Shown here one piece after another: positions 16,533 to 26,339 of a stretch of 64,000 nt of DNA. The notes beneath the pieces are model-generated. The model did no database searches. It saw only the letters and a list, made by a program, of their open reading frames with translations, and had not been told where the DNA came from. The DNA lies in contig CAMDMC010000002.1 of assembly GCA_945901825.1 (NCBI GenBank), forward strand, positions 61,862 through 125,861, given 5' to 3'. The DNA comes from Bordetella parapertussis. Lineage in GTDB: Bacteria; Pseudomonadota; Gammaproteobacteria; Burkholderiales; Burkholderiaceae_A. Position numbers and translations under genes: made by a program. Within the stretch, counting starts at the first letter, position 1. Every line of letters begins with the position of its first letter.

Positions 16533-17900
16533 CTAGCGCATGACGGCTTCAAGGGCGTCGAGGGTTTTTCCCGTTGTGCCCTGTCGGGCCTCAACAAAGT
16601 CCCTGGCTGCCTGACTGCATACCCTTTGTCTGGGTAACGAACGACCAAGTTCATAGGCCTCACGAACAAACTCCTGCGCCGATGCAATACGAAACCCGGC
16701 ACCGCAGTCCAGTAATTCCTGGGCCAGGCTTTCAAAGTTAAACATGTATGGGCCAAAAAAAACGGGGCGACCCTGCGCACAGGCTTCGATTGGGTTCTGT
16801 CCACCAAGGGGCAAGAGGCTTCCACCAATAAGACAGAGATCGCTCGCGGCAACAAAGGCCTGCATCTCCCCAAGGCTGTCGCCCAAAAGAAGCTGCACAT
16901 CCTGATCGAGTGATTGGGGTAACTGGCTTCTGCGGCAGCGACTTAAGTTGTGGCCCGCAGCAATCTTCTCGACCCGGTCAAACCGCTCGGGATGGCGTGG
17001 CACAACAATAAGCAAGACACCCGGCGGACGCTGCTCGGCAAAGGCCTGAAAGAGGGCCTCTTCTTCATCGTCGCGGGTGCTTGCCGCCAGCCAGACCTGG
17101 CGGTGTGCCCAACGACTGCGCCAGACTCGGCCGACCTCCATTTGGTAGGAATCAAGCTGCACATCAAACTTAAGGCTACCTGCCGCCGGCAACACCTGGT
17201 TCGCCCCTGCGGCCTGAAACCTTTGGGCATCGACCTGCGACTGAGGTATCACCGCAGCAAGCCCGCCTAGAGCAGGCGCAGAAAGCCAAGCCAGCCTGCG
17301 AAAGCGTTGATATGACCTCTCCGATAGGCGCGCATTCACAAGGGCCACGGGCACCTGATGGGTATGGCAGGATGCAAGAAGATTCGGCCAGAGCTCGGTC
17401 TCCATAAGCACCAGTGCATCGGGTCGCAGCTCACTGAGAAACCGATGCACAGCCCAAGGAAAGTCGAGCGGGCAATAGGCAAGAAAAACACGTGAGCCAA
17501 GCAGGTCTTCAAAAAGTGTCTGCGCGGTCTGACGCCCCGTGGGGGTGGTCTGGGTGAGCATCACTCTGCCATGTGGATGTCGGGTGAGCCATGCCCGAAT
17601 AAGGGGCGCCACCGCGCGGGTCTCACCCACGGAGACAGCATGCAGCCAGAGCCTTGGGCCGATGCCCTCGGAGGGGTCGGCCTGATCAACGTCCGTCGCT
17701 AAAAGACGTGCAGGCACCTTGCCCAGAAAACGTTGTGACCATGACTTGCGGTAGGCGGGCTGCAAAAGGCTTCGATAAAGAAGGCGCAGCGCGATAAGCG
17801 GAAGTAGCCCAATGAAAAGTAGGCTGTAGCCGGCCCTTGCAAGCCTTTCAAACCAACGCTCACGCTGCCTTGCAGGAGGGCTTTTGAGCGACTGAACCAA
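16533..17900 (-). CDS. waaA: 3-deoxy-D-manno-octulosonic acid (Kdo) transferase
   Basis: Inner-membrane-associated GT-B glycosyltransferase that adds Kdo to lipid IVA in lipopolysaccharide synthesis. At 455 residues it has an N-terminal membrane helix (about residues 25-45), the family segment LWLHAVSVGETRAVAPLI with the catalytic Glu (near residue 98), LMETELWPNL, and the C-terminal nucleotide-sugar site GGSLLPLGGQNPIEA. The start is TTG 17900; no ATG or GTG lies nearby upstream of the membrane helix. It follows the phosphomannomutase gene on the same strand by 26 bases. Confidence 0.93.
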   Translation of the reverse strand: MVQSLKSPPARQRERWFERLARAGYSLLFIGLLPLIALRLLYRSLLQPAYRKSWSQRFLGKVPARLLATDVDQADPSEGIGPRLWLHAVSVGETRAVAPLIRAWLTRHPHGRVMLTQTTPTGRQTAQTLFEDLLGSRVFLAYCPLDFPWAVHRFLSELRPDALVLMETELWPNLLASCHTHQVPVALVNARLSERSYQRFRRLAWLSAPALGGLAAVIPQSQVDAQRFQAAGANQVLPAAGSLKFDVQLDSYQMEVGRVWRSRWAHRQVWLAASTRDDEEEALFQAFAEQRPPGVLLIVVPRHPERFDRVEKIAAGHNLSRCRRSQLPQSLDQDVQLLLGDSLGEMQAFVAASDLCLIGGSLLPLGGQNPIEACAQGRPVFFGPYMFNFESLAQELLDCGAGFRIASAQEFVREAYELGRSLPRQRVCSQAARDFVEARQGTTGKTLDALEAVMR

Positions 17901-17926
17901 GGGTGTACCTAGGAGCGCCAGGTTGG

Positions 17927-19378
17927 TTAAAAGGGAAGGCTCGCGCCCGGCATCACGCGGGCAAAGGCCTGACGGAACTCGGCCTGAATACGTTCAAGGG
18001 CCTGGCCGTTGTCTGCCTCAAACCGAAGCACCACCACAGGGGTGGTGTTAGAGGCTCGCGCAAGGCCAAAACCATCGGCATACTCCACCCGAATGCCGTC
18101 GATAAAGATCTTGTCGATGGCCGAGTCAAAGACCCCATGCCTGGCGATCTGCTCGACCATCTTATGGTTTTCACCCTCCGCGGTTTGAACCTGAAGCTCA
18201 GGCGTGCTGCTGGAATTGGGAAGGCTTTCAAGCACCTGACTGGGATGTTCATTACGGGATGAGAGAATTTCAAGCAGCCTTGCTGCGGTGTAAAGGCCAT
18301 CATCAAAGCCATACCAGCGGTCGTTAAAGAAACAATGGCCACTCATCTCGCCGGCCAGAGGGGCGCCGGTCTCTTTGAGCTTGGCCTTTATTAAGGAATG
18401 CCCCGTCTTCCACATGGTGGGCCTTCCCCCATGCTGAGATATGAAACGACCAAGGAGCCTGCTGCATTTCACATCGAAGATAATCTCACTGCCTGGTCGC
18501 GCCTTAAGCACATCCTGGGCATAAAGCATAAGCTGCCTGTCGGGCCATATAACCTCTCCCTTGCGGGTTACAACCCCCAGGCGGTCGCCATCGCCGTCAA
18601 AGGCAAGGCCGAGGTCAAGGTCTTTCTCGGCCACCGCACGAATGAGGTCTTGAAGGTTATGCGGGTCAGCCGGGTCGGGATGGTGGTTGGGAAAACTGCC
18701 ATCAATCTCACAGAAAAGCTCGGTCACCTCGCAGCCAAGCCGCCGAATAAGCTCCGGGCCAAGTTCGCCCGCCACACCATTGCCGGCATCTATGGCAACC
18801 CTTAATGGCCGGGTTAACTTCACATCGGAAAGAATGCGATTGAGGTAGTCGGCACGGCAGTCACGACTCTGGTCGGTGGGTGGCTCTTGGCCCGAGGCCG
18901 AGGCGGCCTGCGCAGCCCGCACAGAATGCGCGGCCTGAAGGGCCTCGCCCGAGGCGATGGACCGGTATAGGCCTTGAATGGCCTCTCCCGAAAGGGTTGT
19001 GCCGGCCACCATCATTTTTAGGCCGTTGTAGTCGGGCGGGTTATGGCTTCCTGTAATGGCAACACCCGTGCCGGTCTCAAGCAAGTGGGTTGCAAAATAG
19101 ACCACAGGCGTTGGCACCTGACCGATGCGAATAACCGAAACGCCAGCCGATAAAAGGCCATCGCTGAGGGCCTGCTCAAGGACTGGCCCCGACAGGCGTC
19201 CATCACGGCCAACCACACAACGCTGCAGGCCCTTTTGACGAATAAGCAGGCCAAGCGCCTGGCCAATGGCGTAGACCACAGGCTCGGTAAGGCTCTGGCC
19301 CACCACGCCACGGATGTCATAGGCCTTGAAGATAGAGCTCGGCAGGTCAGCGGAAGAAATAGGAGCGTAGCGGGTCAT
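17927..19378 (-). CDS. Phosphomannomutase/phosphoglucomutase (AlgC type)
   Basis: Cytoplasmic alpha-D-phosphohexomutase, 483 residues, interconverting mannose- or glucose-6-phosphate and the 1-phosphates for surface polysaccharide. Visible motifs in order: FKAYDIRG (residues 17-24); the phosphoserine loop TGSHNP with Ser111; the metal loop DGDGDR (about residue 262); the sugar-binding GEMSGH (about residue 345); and the C-terminal phosphate-binding RASNTTP. All catalytic residues appear intact. The gene is upstream of waaA on the same strand, consistent with shared supply of LPS core synthesis. Confidence 0.93.
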   Translation of the reverse strand: MTRYAPISSADLPSSIFKAYDIRGVVGQSLTEPVVYAIGQALGLLIRQKGLQRCVVGRDGRLSGPVLEQALSDGLLSAGVSVIRIGQVPTPVVYFATHLLETGTGVAITGSHNPPDYNGLKMMVAGTTLSGEAIQGLYRSIASGEALQAAHSVRAAQAASASGQEPPTDQSRDCRADYLNRILSDVKLTRPLRVAIDAGNGVAGELGPELIRRLGCEVTELFCEIDGSFPNHHPDPADPHNLQDLIRAVAEKDLDLGLAFDGDGDRLGVVTRKGEVIWPDRQLMLYAQDVLKARPGSEIIFDVKCSRLLGRFISQHGGRPTMWKTGHSLIKAKLKETGAPLAGEMSGHCFFNDRWYGFDDGLYTAARLLEILSSRNEHPSQVLESLPNSSSTPELQVQTAEGENHKMVEQIARHGVFDSAIDKIFIDGIRVEYADGFGLARASNTTPVVVLRFEADNGQALERIQAEFRQAFARVMPGASLPF

Positions 19379-19468
19379 AGTGGGCTTTCAGTAGCAGACA
19401 CGGCCTGGGGGAAAGGCATGAAACGCCTTGAGATGCGTAAGACGAGTTTCTATTTTACGATGGACCGC

Positions 19469-20305
19469 ATGGCTACCTATGCAATTGGTGATGTACAGGG
19501 CTGCGCCGACAGCCTCGCGGCCCTGGTGCAGCGACTCTCCTTTCGCCCCCAGCGAGATCGGCTCTGGTTTGTGGGCGACCTGGTAAACCGCGGGCCGAAG
19601 TCGGCCGAGGTTCTGCGAATGATTCGCGCGGCGGGACCCTCGGCCCAGGTTGTGCTGGGCAACCACGACTTTCATCTTCTGGCCATGGCCTCGGGTGCAC
19701 GGCCTGTACAGGCCTCCGACACCGTCTCGGCCCTGTTGGATGAGCCCGATGCCCAAGAGCTGATCGACTGGCTTCGTCAGCAGCCGCTTTGCATAGCCGA
19801 TGGCCCAACCCTAATGGTTCATGCAGGACTGCTTCCCGAGTGGAGCAGTCGGCAGGCCCTTGGGTTCTCCGAGGAGGTCTCGAAACGGCTGCGATCGGGT
19901 CAATGGAAGGCTTTTATGCAGTCCATCTATGGCAACAGCGAGGGCCGGTGGCGCGAGAGCCTGCGAGGCTCTGCGCGTTATCGAATGATTGTGAACGTCA
20001 TGACCCGTATGCGTTACCTGCAGCCCGATGGGCAGCTTGAGTTTAAATGCAAGGTGGCACCAAGCATGGCGCCTAAAGAACTCGCACCCTGGTTTGAACG
20101 GCGCACGCGTCGAGGGTCCGCTGAGCGGCTTGTCTTTGGTCATTGGTCAACCCTGGGCCTCATGCGCCGGCCCGGCCTAATCGCCACCGACACCGGCTGC
20201 GGCTGGGGGGGCTACCTTTCGGCGGTAAGGCTCGAGGACGAGGCTATTTTTCAGCAGCCCGCCATCGACAATCTTTTTTCAAGCCCCTCGCGAACCGCCA
20301 CGTAG
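19469..20305 (+). CDS. apaH: Symmetrical bis(5'-nucleosyl)-tetraphosphatase
   Basis: Metallophosphatase that hydrolyses Ap4A to two ADP. The 278-residue protein has the phosphoesterase signature in order: YAIGDVQGC (residue 4 on; the usual GDVHG has Gln for His), FVGDLVNRGPKS and VLGNHDFHLLAMA, then MVHAGLLPEW and FGHWSTLG near the C-terminus. ATG 19469 matches the E. coli-type start MATY; an ATG three codons upstream (19460) is also open. The 3' end overlaps convergent plsC by 55 bases. GDVQG in place of GDVHG is the only departure seen. Confidence 0.92.
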   Translation: MATYAIGDVQGCADSLAALVQRLSFRPQRDRLWFVGDLVNRGPKSAEVLRMIRAAGPSAQVVLGNHDFHLLAMASGARPVQASDTVSALLDEPDAQELIDWLRQQPLCIADGPTLMVHAGLLPEWSSRQALGFSEEVSKRLRSGQWKAFMQSIYGNSEGRWRESLRGSARYRMIVNVMTRMRYLQPDGQLEFKCKVAPSMAPKELAPWFERRTRRGSAERLVFGHWSTLGLMRRPGLIATDTGCGWGGYLSAVRLEDEAIFQQPAIDNLFSSPSRTAT

Positions 20306-21069
20306 GAAAGCTCGGCAAGTTGTTGACGCGGCATGCCTTGTGGCTCGATAGCCTGATGAATAACGGCATCGGCCTGCAGTCCGGGCCGACCCATAATTTT
20401 GATCATTGAGCCCACAAGGCTCATGTCATCCACATAGGCCACCTGGTTCATGCCATCGGGCACCGAGACATTCGCCTGTGTTGTCCTATGCCCCGTCTGG
20501 CGATAGTAGAAAAGGGTCATAGGCACCACGGCAATGTCGGGGCGTTGCTCGGCAAGCCCAAAGAGGCTGGTGTGAAACTTCAATACCTCTTCGCCCCGGC
20601 TGGTCGTTCCTTCAGGGAAAAATATCACGCGCTCCCCCGAATCTAGACGTGCCATGGCCTCTTTGATAAGCGAACGCACCGCATGGCGATTGCCCCTTTC
20701 AACGAAAATCGTGCCGGAGGCCGCAACCAAAAGACCCGCTAAAGGCCAGGAGCGAATCTCGGACTTCGCAATGAAGGTTGCAGGCAGCACCGCATGAACC
20801 AGAAAAATATCAAGCCATGAAATGTGGTTGGCAACAACCAAGCAGGGCACCGGCATGCTGCTCGAGATCTGACCAGACAATGTCCGAAGGTTTGGCCCAA
20901 GACTGACGCCACAAAGCCACAAAACCCCACGGGCAAAGACACGAATAGAGAGTTGCCGACAGGGCCTTGATAAGAATCGAAAGCCCGTTGTCACCCAGAA
21001 AAGTCCAAACAAGGTCCAGGCGAGCAAGCCAGGAAGCCTTAGGCCAAGCTGGAGGGCTCGCGCAAACAC
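20251..21069 (-). CDS. plsC: 1-acyl-sn-glycerol-3-phosphate acyltransferase
   Basis: Membrane-bound acyltransferase that makes phosphatidic acid from lysophosphatidic acid. The 272-residue protein has an N-terminal membrane helix (about residues 8-32), the catalytic block NHISWLDIF (H-x4-D), the glycerol-phosphate-binding FVERGNRHAV and FFPEGTTSRGEEVL, and the block-IV region VVPMTLFYY. It is the last gene of the algH-ruvX-pyrB-pyrC'-plsC group and starts 3 bases after pyrC'. Its end overlaps apaH. Confidence 0.93.
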   Translation of the reverse strand: MFARALQLGLRLPGLLAWTLFGLFWVTTGFRFLSRPCRQLSIRVFARGVLWLCGVSLGPNLRTLSGQISSSMPVPCLVVANHISWLDIFLVHAVLPATFIAKSEIRSWPLAGLLVAASGTIFVERGNRHAVRSLIKEAMARLDSGERVIFFPEGTTSRGEEVLKFHTSLFGLAEQRPDIAVVPMTLFYYRQTGHRTTQANVSVPDGMNQVAYVDDMSLVGSMIKIMGRPGLQADAVIHQAIEPQGMPRQQLAELSYVAVREGLEKRLSMAGC

Positions 21070-21072
21070 TGC

Positions 21073-22383
21073 CTAGACGTTTAATCGAAAGACCGGTCGG
21101 CCTTCAACCAGCGTGGTTCGCGTGCGTCCCAATAGCTCGCGGCCAATAAAGGGGGTGTTGCGCCCCTGCGACTGAAGGGTGTCGATGGTGACCAGCCAAG
21201 GTTCGTCCGGCGCAAAGACACAGAGGTCGGCCTGCCCCCCTTCCTGAATACGCCCGGCATTACGGCCCAGAATGGCAGCGGGTTTGGCGGTGACACGGGT
21301 AAGGGCATCGCCCATTGAAAGCTTTTGTTCAGCAGCCCACTGCAGGGTCAGAGGAAGCAATAACTCAAGGCCTGTTACGCCAGGCTCGGCCTCGCCAAAG
21401 GGCAGTTGCTTGGCATCGTCATCCACCGGGGAGTGGTCGGAGCAGATGGCATCAATGGTGCCATCGGCCAGTGCATCGCGCAGAGCCTGCCGATCGCGCT
21501 GGCCCCGAAAAGGCGGATCAACGCGCAAGTTGGCGTCGTAGTCGCCAATGTCAACGTCGGTGAGATGCAGGTGATGAACGGCCACGTCTGCTGAAATAGG
21601 TAGGCCTTCGGCCTTGGCCTGGCGCAACAACTCAACACCGGCCGCCGAAGAAAGGCGGCAGATATGAAGCCGCACACCGGTGATGCGGCAGAGCTCAAAA
21701 AGGGTGTAGAGCCGCAGCGTCTCATTGGCCACTGGAATACCCGCTAGACCAAGACGTCCGGCCATCGCCCCGCTGTGGGCCACTCCCGAGGCGCCAAGCC
21801 AGGGGTCACGGGCATACATCCAGACCGAAAGGTTAAAACTGCTTGCGTATTGCATGGCTCGATACAGCACCTGGGTGTCCACCAGGGGGCAGACCGACTG
21901 AGAAAAACCAATGCAGCCCGCCTCGGTAAGCTCTGCCATCTCGGTAAGCTGCTCGCCTTTAAGGCCCACAGTAAGCGCACCCAAGGGATGCACATGCACC
22001 AGGCCAAGGTTACGGGCGCGGTGCTTCAACATTTCAACAAGTCCCGGCTCATCAAGCGGGGGGTCGGTGTCAGGCGGACAGGCAAGCCGGGTGACACCCC
22101 CGGCCGCTGCTGCCATCATCTCGGACTCCAGCGTGGCCTTGTACTCAAAGCCAGGCTCACGAAGTCGTGCGCTTAAATCAACAAGGCCAGGAACCACCGT
22201 AAGGCCAGCAAGCTCGAGCAACTCATCGGCCTGAAAACCCTCAAAGCTCTGGCCTGCAGGACGAATGGCCACGATGCTTCCATTGGCAAGATAGAGATCG
22301 GCAAGGCCATCAAGGCCCGAGGTGGCATCAATGACATGGCCACCTTTTAAAAGAAGACGTGGAACGGGCTGCGGCTTTGTCAT
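21073..22383 (-). CDS. pyrC: Dihydroorotase-like protein, probably non-catalytic (PyrC'/PyrX type)
   Basis: Type I dihydroorotase fold of 436 residues. In active enzymes the metal motif reads D-x-H-x-H-x-R-E-P-G. Here it is [10 protein letters not shown] (Asp69 to Gly78), with Ser71 and Arg73 in place of both histidines. The rest of the family pattern survives, including [19 protein letters not shown] and [13 protein letters not shown]. Such zinc-less homologues occur beside pyrB in pseudomonads and many betaproteobacteria, where they form the non-catalytic partner of aspartate transcarbamoylase. It overlaps pyrB by 4 bases, supporting that role. A separate active dihydroorotase is then expected elsewhere. 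Confidence 0.88.
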   Translation of the reverse strand: MTKPQPVPRLLLKGGHVIDATSGLDGLADLYLANGSIVAIRPAGQSFEGFQADELLELAGLTVVPGLVDLSARLREPGFEYKATLESEMMAAAAGGVTRLACPPDTDPPLDEPGLVEMLKHRARNLGLVHVHPLGALTVGLKGEQLTEMAELTEAGCIGFSQSVCPLVDTQVLYRAMQYASSFNLSVWMYARDPWLGASGVAHSGAMAGRLGLAGIPVANETLRLYTLFELCRITGVRLHICRLSSAAGVELLRQAKAEGLPISADVAVHHLHLTDVDIGDYDANLRVDPPFRGQRDRQALRDALADGTIDAICSDHSPVDDDAKQLPFGEAEPGVTGLELLLPLTLQWAAEQKLSMGDALTRVTAKPAAILGRNAGRIQEGGQADLCVFAPDEPWLVTIDTLQSQGRNTPFIGRELLGRTRTTLVEGRPVFRLNV

Positions 22384-23360
22384 AGCAGTTCCCCTGCCTT
22401 GTTCAAGGTATCCATCACCGCCATACGCACGGCAATACCAAAAGTAACCTGCGAGAGAATAACGGACTGCGCGCCATCGGCCACAGCCGAGTCAATTTCA
22501 ATGCCACGGTTCATAGGGCCAGGGTGCATCACAATGGCCTGAGGGCTTGCATGACGAAGCTTGGCCTCGGTAAGGCCGTAGTGTTTGAAATACTCCTGAG
22601 GACTAGGCAGCAAGGCGCCGCGCATGCGCTCGTTCTGCAGTCGAAGCGCCATCACCACATCCACCCCTTCAAGCCCTTCCTCAAGCCTTGTAAAGGCATG
22701 CACGCCCATCTCCGCAAGGCCCGCTGGCAGCAAGGTTTTAGGCGCAATCACTCGAATCTCAGGCGCCCCAAGCGTTGTAAGCGCATGAATGGCCGAGCGG
22801 GCCACACGCGAATGCAACACGTCACCCACGATGGCCACACGCAACTGATGAAAGTCGCCCTTGTAATGCCGAATGGTGAACATGTCGAGAAGCGCCTGGG
22901 TGGGATGGGCATGCCGACCGTCGCCGGCGTTCATGATGTGAATCTGAGGTGCCACCTGGTTGATGTGTCGGGCAATTAGGTAAGGGGCACCGCTTTGACT
23001 GTGGCGCACCACGAACATGTCGGCCTGCATGGCTGCCAGATTGTCAATGGTGTCAAGCAACGACTCGCCCTTGGCCGTGCTTGAGGCATTCACATTGAGA
23101 TTCACAATGTCTGCCGAGAGCCTGCGGGCAGCAATCTCAAAGGTGGTGCGTGTGCGCGTGGAGTTTTCGAAAAAAATATTGAAAATGGTCTTGCCCGAGA
23201 GCACCGGGGCATTGACGACCTCAAAGCCGCCGAGCCCATCGGCGCGAAGAAAGTCTTTCGCCCGATCAAGAATGGCCACCAGAATTGCCCTCGGAACACC
23301 TTCAATTGAAAGAAGGTGAGTAAGCTGTCCTTTGGAATTAAGCTGAATCGATCGGGCCAT
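22380..23360 (-). CDS. pyrB: Aspartate carbamoyltransferase catalytic subunit
   Basis: Condenses carbamoyl phosphate and aspartate in the second step of pyrimidine synthesis. The 326-residue protein carries the phosphate-binding [11 protein letters not shown] with Ser67-Arg71, [12 protein letters not shown], and the aspartate-binding LRLQNERM and MHPGPMNRG regions. ATG 23360 ([10 protein letters not shown]) is chosen because the upstream in-frame ATG (23411) lies deep inside ruvX and adds 17 unconserved residues; the chosen start still overlaps ruvX by 23 bases. It overlaps the dihydroorotase-like gene by 4 bases, fitting a PyrB-PyrC' dodecamer. Confidence 0.95.
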   Translation of the reverse strand: MARSIQLNSKGQLTHLLSIEGVPRAILVAILDRAKDFLRADGLGGFEVVNAPVLSGKTIFNIFFENSTRTRTTFEIAARRLSADIVNLNVNASSTAKGESLLDTIDNLAAMQADMFVVRHSQSGAPYLIARHINQVAPQIHIMNAGDGRHAHPTQALLDMFTIRHYKGDFHQLRVAIVGDVLHSRVARSAIHALTTLGAPEIRVIAPKTLLPAGLAEMGVHAFTRLEEGLEGVDVVMALRLQNERMRGALLPSPQEYFKHYGLTEAKLRHASPQAIVMHPGPMNRGIEIDSAVADGAQSVILSQVTFGIAVRMAVMDTLNKAGELL

Positions 23361-23769
23361 AGAAATAACTCTGAAGAAGAATTGCGGCCGCCTCGGCGTC
23401 TTTGCCAACATCGCCCATAGCGCCCGGCGCTAGGGCTGAAGTGTAACGCTCATCGGCCAGGGTGACGGGCAGCCCAAAGCGCCCCTCGAGCTGACGTGCA
23501 AAACGCTCGCAACGCGGGGCAAACGGATGAGCCTGGCCATCGGGCATTACGGGTAGGCCCACCAAGAGCTGCTCGGGCTGCCACTCGGAAATAATGCCGG
23601 CAATTTTTTCAAAGCGAGCAGTCACGGGGTTTGCGGCAACGACGAGAAGAGGGCGAGCGCCTCCGGTAAGCCGGTTGCCAATGGCTAGGCCAATGCGTTG
23701 TTCCCCGAAATCAAAGGCAAGCCAGACAGCGTGGTCGGATGGCTTGCGGGCCGGCTCAGGCGTGCCCAA
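23338..23769 (-). CDS. ruvX: Putative Holliday junction resolvase / pre-16S rRNA nuclease YqgF
   Basis: RNase H-fold nuclease of 143 residues implicated in 16S rRNA 5' maturation and possibly Holliday junction processing. The first catalytic Asp is in [16 protein letters not shown] (about residue 19), [12 protein letters not shown] gives the central strand, and LADERYTS holds the later acidic residue. It overlaps algH by 14 bases and pyrB by about 23, so translation is probably coupled. In many betaproteobacteria pyrR lies between ruvX and pyrB; it is absent here. Confidence 0.9.
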   Translation of the reverse strand: MGTPEPARKPSDHAVWLAFDFGEQRIGLAIGNRLTGGARPLLVVAANPVTARFEKIAGIISEWQPEQLLVGLPVMPDGQAHPFAPRCERFARQLEGRFGLPVTLADERYTSALAPGAMGDVGKDAEAAAILLQSYFYGPIDSA

Positions 23770-24409
23770 CGGCTCCAGAGAGGTTTAGGGGGTCAACGCC
23801 CAACATCCGAAAGGCCGCGCCAAGCCGGTCTTCGGCAGGGGTGTCGAAAAGCAGGGCGGTCTGTGACATAGGTACCGTAAGCCATGCATTGGCCGCCAGT
23901 TCAGCATCAAGCTGACCCGCAGCCCAGCCCGAATAACCAAGCGAGACCAAGAAGCGCTCGGGGCCGCGCCCGTTGGCTGCAGCCTCGAGAATGTCGCGCG
24001 ACGATGTCAGGCCAAGGCCTGTGCTAACGGGCAGGGTCGAAGACCACTTGCCCAGGGGCTCATGCAGCACAAACCCACGGTCGGTCTGCACGGGACCGCC
24101 AACAAAGACGGGCCGATCGGATAAGGCTGAGCCCGAGAGGCTAAGGTCGATTCGAGAAAAGAGGCTACCCAGGTTCATATCAGCCGGGCGATTCACCACA
24201 ATACCCATGGCGCCCCTGGCGGTATGCTCGGCCACATAAATAACCGAACCGCCAAAATGGGGATCGACTAGTGACGGCATAGCCACTAGAAGCTGCCCGG
24301 CCACACTTGGGAATTCAGAGGCGGACTCTGTCATGTCAGGGTCGCTTTCTGAGGGCAAGGGCGAAGGCGAGTGAAGTTCATCAATCCAACGTTGGGCCAT
24401 TCGTGACAT
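23756..24409 (-). CDS. algH: YqgE/AlgH family protein
   Basis: Conserved protein of unknown biochemical role, 217 residues. Typical segments are GQLLVAMPSLVDPHFGGSVIY, GAMGIVVNRP (about residues 70-79) and LVSLGYSGWAAGQLDAEL (about residue 150). The family usually starts close to the QLLVAMP segment; an internal ATG (MTESASEF, 24334) would give a 192-residue protein of more usual length, so the first 25 residues are uncertain. It is the first gene of the ruvX-pyrB-pyrC'-plsC run and divergent from phrB, 35 bases away. Confidence 0.88.
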   Translation of the reverse strand: MSRMAQRWIDELHSPSPLPSESDPDMTESASEFPSVAGQLLVAMPSLVDPHFGGSVIYVAEHTARGAMGIVVNRPADMNLGSLFSRIDLSLSGSALSDRPVFVGGPVQTDRGFVLHEPLGKWSSTLPVSTGLGLTSSRDILEAAANGRGPERFLVSLGYSGWAAGQLDAELAANAWLTVPMSQTALLFDTPAEDRLGAAFRMLGVDPLNLSGAVGHA

Positions 24410-24444
24410 TCTAACCCTCTATTTCGAAGGAAAGGTAATCCCGC

Positions 24445-26046
24445 ATGCCCGGTCAGACGAAGTCACATATCGCCAAAGGGGTCTTGCCAGGCTCCGCCCC
24501 CCAGTTGATCTGGCTCAGAAGAGACCTGCGCCTGACCGACCATGCCGCCCTTCACGCGGCGCTTGCGCAGCCTCACCCCGTTGTGCTGGTTTTTGTCTTC
24601 GATACGACCATCCTTGAGCCGCTTCGGGCCGAGCTTGGCCTGGCGCAGCCGATTGATCGTCGGCTTGGTTTTATCCATGCAAGCCTTCAGGCCATCGACG
24701 ATGAGCTTAAATCCATGGGAAGCCGGCTTGTCTGCGGCTATGGGCCCGCCGACGAACGCGTGCCACAGCTTGCTCAAGCCCTCGGGGCCTGCCGAGTAAT
24801 CTCGGCCCAGGACTTTGAGCCTGCAGCCATTGCCCGTGACCTTCAGGTGGCCCAAAGCCTCAAGGCGCTTGGCGCAGACTTTATTCAGGTGAAAGACCAG
24901 ACTGTTTTTCAGGGCACCGAGCTTCTCACAGGCGCAGGGCGCCCTTTCTCAGTCTTCACCCCCTACAAGAAAGCATGGCTGCGCACCTTTGAACCTTCAA
25001 TGGCCGCAGAGCGGGCAACCCGCGATTTACCCACACGGGTTTTATCCATAGAAAGCCTGGCGGCTGCAGGCCTTCAGGCGCAGGCCATGCCGCAGGCGCA
25101 GAGCGCCAGGGCGGCCGACTGGGGCCTTGGGCTGCCCTCGCTTGGCTCCATGGGCTTTTCAGACGACAGCCTAAAGGCCGTTTCGCTCGAGCCCGCCGCA
25201 AAGGGCGCCCAGGCACTTTTGCGTGATTTTGAAACCCGCGCCCATCTGTACCAAGAGGCGCGTGACTTCCCGGCTGTAAAGGGGCCCTCTTACCTCTCGA
25301 CCCATCTGCGGTTTGGGACAATCAGCCTGCGCGAATGCGTGCGCAAGGCCATTGAGCTTGGGGCGGAGCTCTCTCCCGCATCCGATGGCTCGGGCAGTGC
25401 AGGGCCGAGCACCTGGCTCTCGGAATTAATATGGCGCGAGTTCTACATGCAGATTCTTGCGAACTTTCCGCACGTGGTGAATGCGAGCTTTAAGCCCGCC
25501 TACGATCAACTGGCCTGGAATGAAGGGCCCAAGGCCGACCAAGACTTTGCCGCCTGGTGCGAGGGACAGACGGGCTACCCCATTGTGGATGCGGGCATGC
25601 GGCAGCTAAACCAGACCGGCTACATGCACAACCGGCTGCGAATGATTGTGGCCAGCTTTCTAACCAAAGACTTAGGTATTCATTGGCTGCGCGGCGAACG
25701 GTATTTCGCGCTCAAGCTTAATGACTACGACCTGTCAGCAAACAATGGCGGCTGGCAATGGGCGGCCTCCACAGGCTGCGATGCCCAGCCCTACTTTCGA
25801 ATTTTTAACCCGACGAGCCAGAGCGAGAAGTTCGACCCCAAGGGCCAGTTTCTTGCCCGCTACGTACCCGAGCTTGCAGGCCTTCCTGAAAAAAAACGCC
25901 ATGCTCCCTGGCTTGCGGGGGATATGACGCTTGAGTCGGCGGGTGTTGAACTGGGCAGAGACTACCCCCTGCCCTTGGTGGATCACGACCAGGCGCGTAA
26001 AGCCACGCTGGCCCGATTTGCTGTGCTTAAGCAGGCCGCGAACTAG
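24445..26046 (+). CDS. phrB: Class I deoxyribodipyrimidine photolyase
   Basis: Light-driven DNA repair enzyme that reverses cyclobutane pyrimidine dimers with FADH- and an antenna chromophore. 533 residues. The N-terminal Rossmann-like antenna domain includes [13 protein letters not shown] (about residues 21-33). The C-terminal FAD domain shows [10 protein letters not shown] (about residue 329) and the FAD-binding block [18 protein letters not shown], then MHNRLRM and [21 protein letters not shown] good ribosome site (aaggaaagg) precedes ATG 24445. A photolyase is a sensible companion of a phototrophic life in lit surface water. Its stop codon overlaps the end of convergent rubA. Confidence 0.95.
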   Translation: MPGQTKSHIAKGVLPGSAPQLIWLRRDLRLTDHAALHAALAQPHPVVLVFVFDTTILEPLRAELGLAQPIDRRLGFIHASLQAIDDELKSMGSRLVCGYGPADERVPQLAQALGACRVISAQDFEPAAIARDLQVAQSLKALGADFIQVKDQTVFQGTELLTGAGRPFSVFTPYKKAWLRTFEPSMAAERATRDLPTRVLSIESLAAAGLQAQAMPQAQSARAADWGLGLPSLGSMGFSDDSLKAVSLEPAAKGAQALLRDFETRAHLYQEARDFPAVKGPSYLSTHLRFGTISLRECVRKAIELGAELSPASDGSGSAGPSTWLSELIWREFYMQILANFPHVVNASFKPAYDQLAWNEGPKADQDFAAWCEGQTGYPIVDAGMRQLNQTGYMHNRLRMIVASFLTKDLGIHWLRGERYFALKLNDYDLSANNGGWQWAASTGCDAQPYFRIFNPTSQSEKFDPKGQFLARYVPELAGLPEKKRHAPWLAGDMTLESAGVELGRDYPLPLVDHDQARKATLARFAVLKQAAN

Positions 26047-26207
26047 ACCTCAATCATTTCAAAGTCGGACTTCTGGGCGCCGCACTCGGGGCAGGTCCAG
26101 GTAATAGGGACATCCTCCCAGGCTGTTCCTGGGGCAATGCCTTCCTCGGGAAGGCCCGCGGCCTCGTCGTAGATCCAGCCACAAATTAAACACATGTAAG
26201 TCTTCAT
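26043..26207 (-). CDS. rubA: Rubredoxin
   Basis: Small one-iron electron carrier of 54 residues, found by reading the minus strand. The four Fe-binding cysteines are at positions 6, 9, 39 and 42: [11 protein letters not shown] (CxxC) and [14 protein letters not shown] (CPxCG). The hydrophobic core residues Trp and Tyr typical of rubredoxin are in place, and length is standard. Its stop shares bases with the phrB stop. It is divergent from hemL, with a 132-base gap that should contain both promoters. Its redox partner is not evident from the neighbourhood. Confidence 0.95.
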   Translation of the reverse strand: MKTYMCLICGWIYDEAAGLPEEGIAPGTAWEDVPITWTCPECGAQKSDFEMIEV

Positions 26208-26339
26208 GCTTCGCCCAGGAAAATAAACAAAAGGGCCATTTCACAGTGGTCTGCCGATTAAAGTAGGTCCTTCATGGCGGCATGGCCCCTAAAATGGTGG
26301 TCAGCACGCATTCTAAACTTTTGGAGGAATCTTTCTGCC

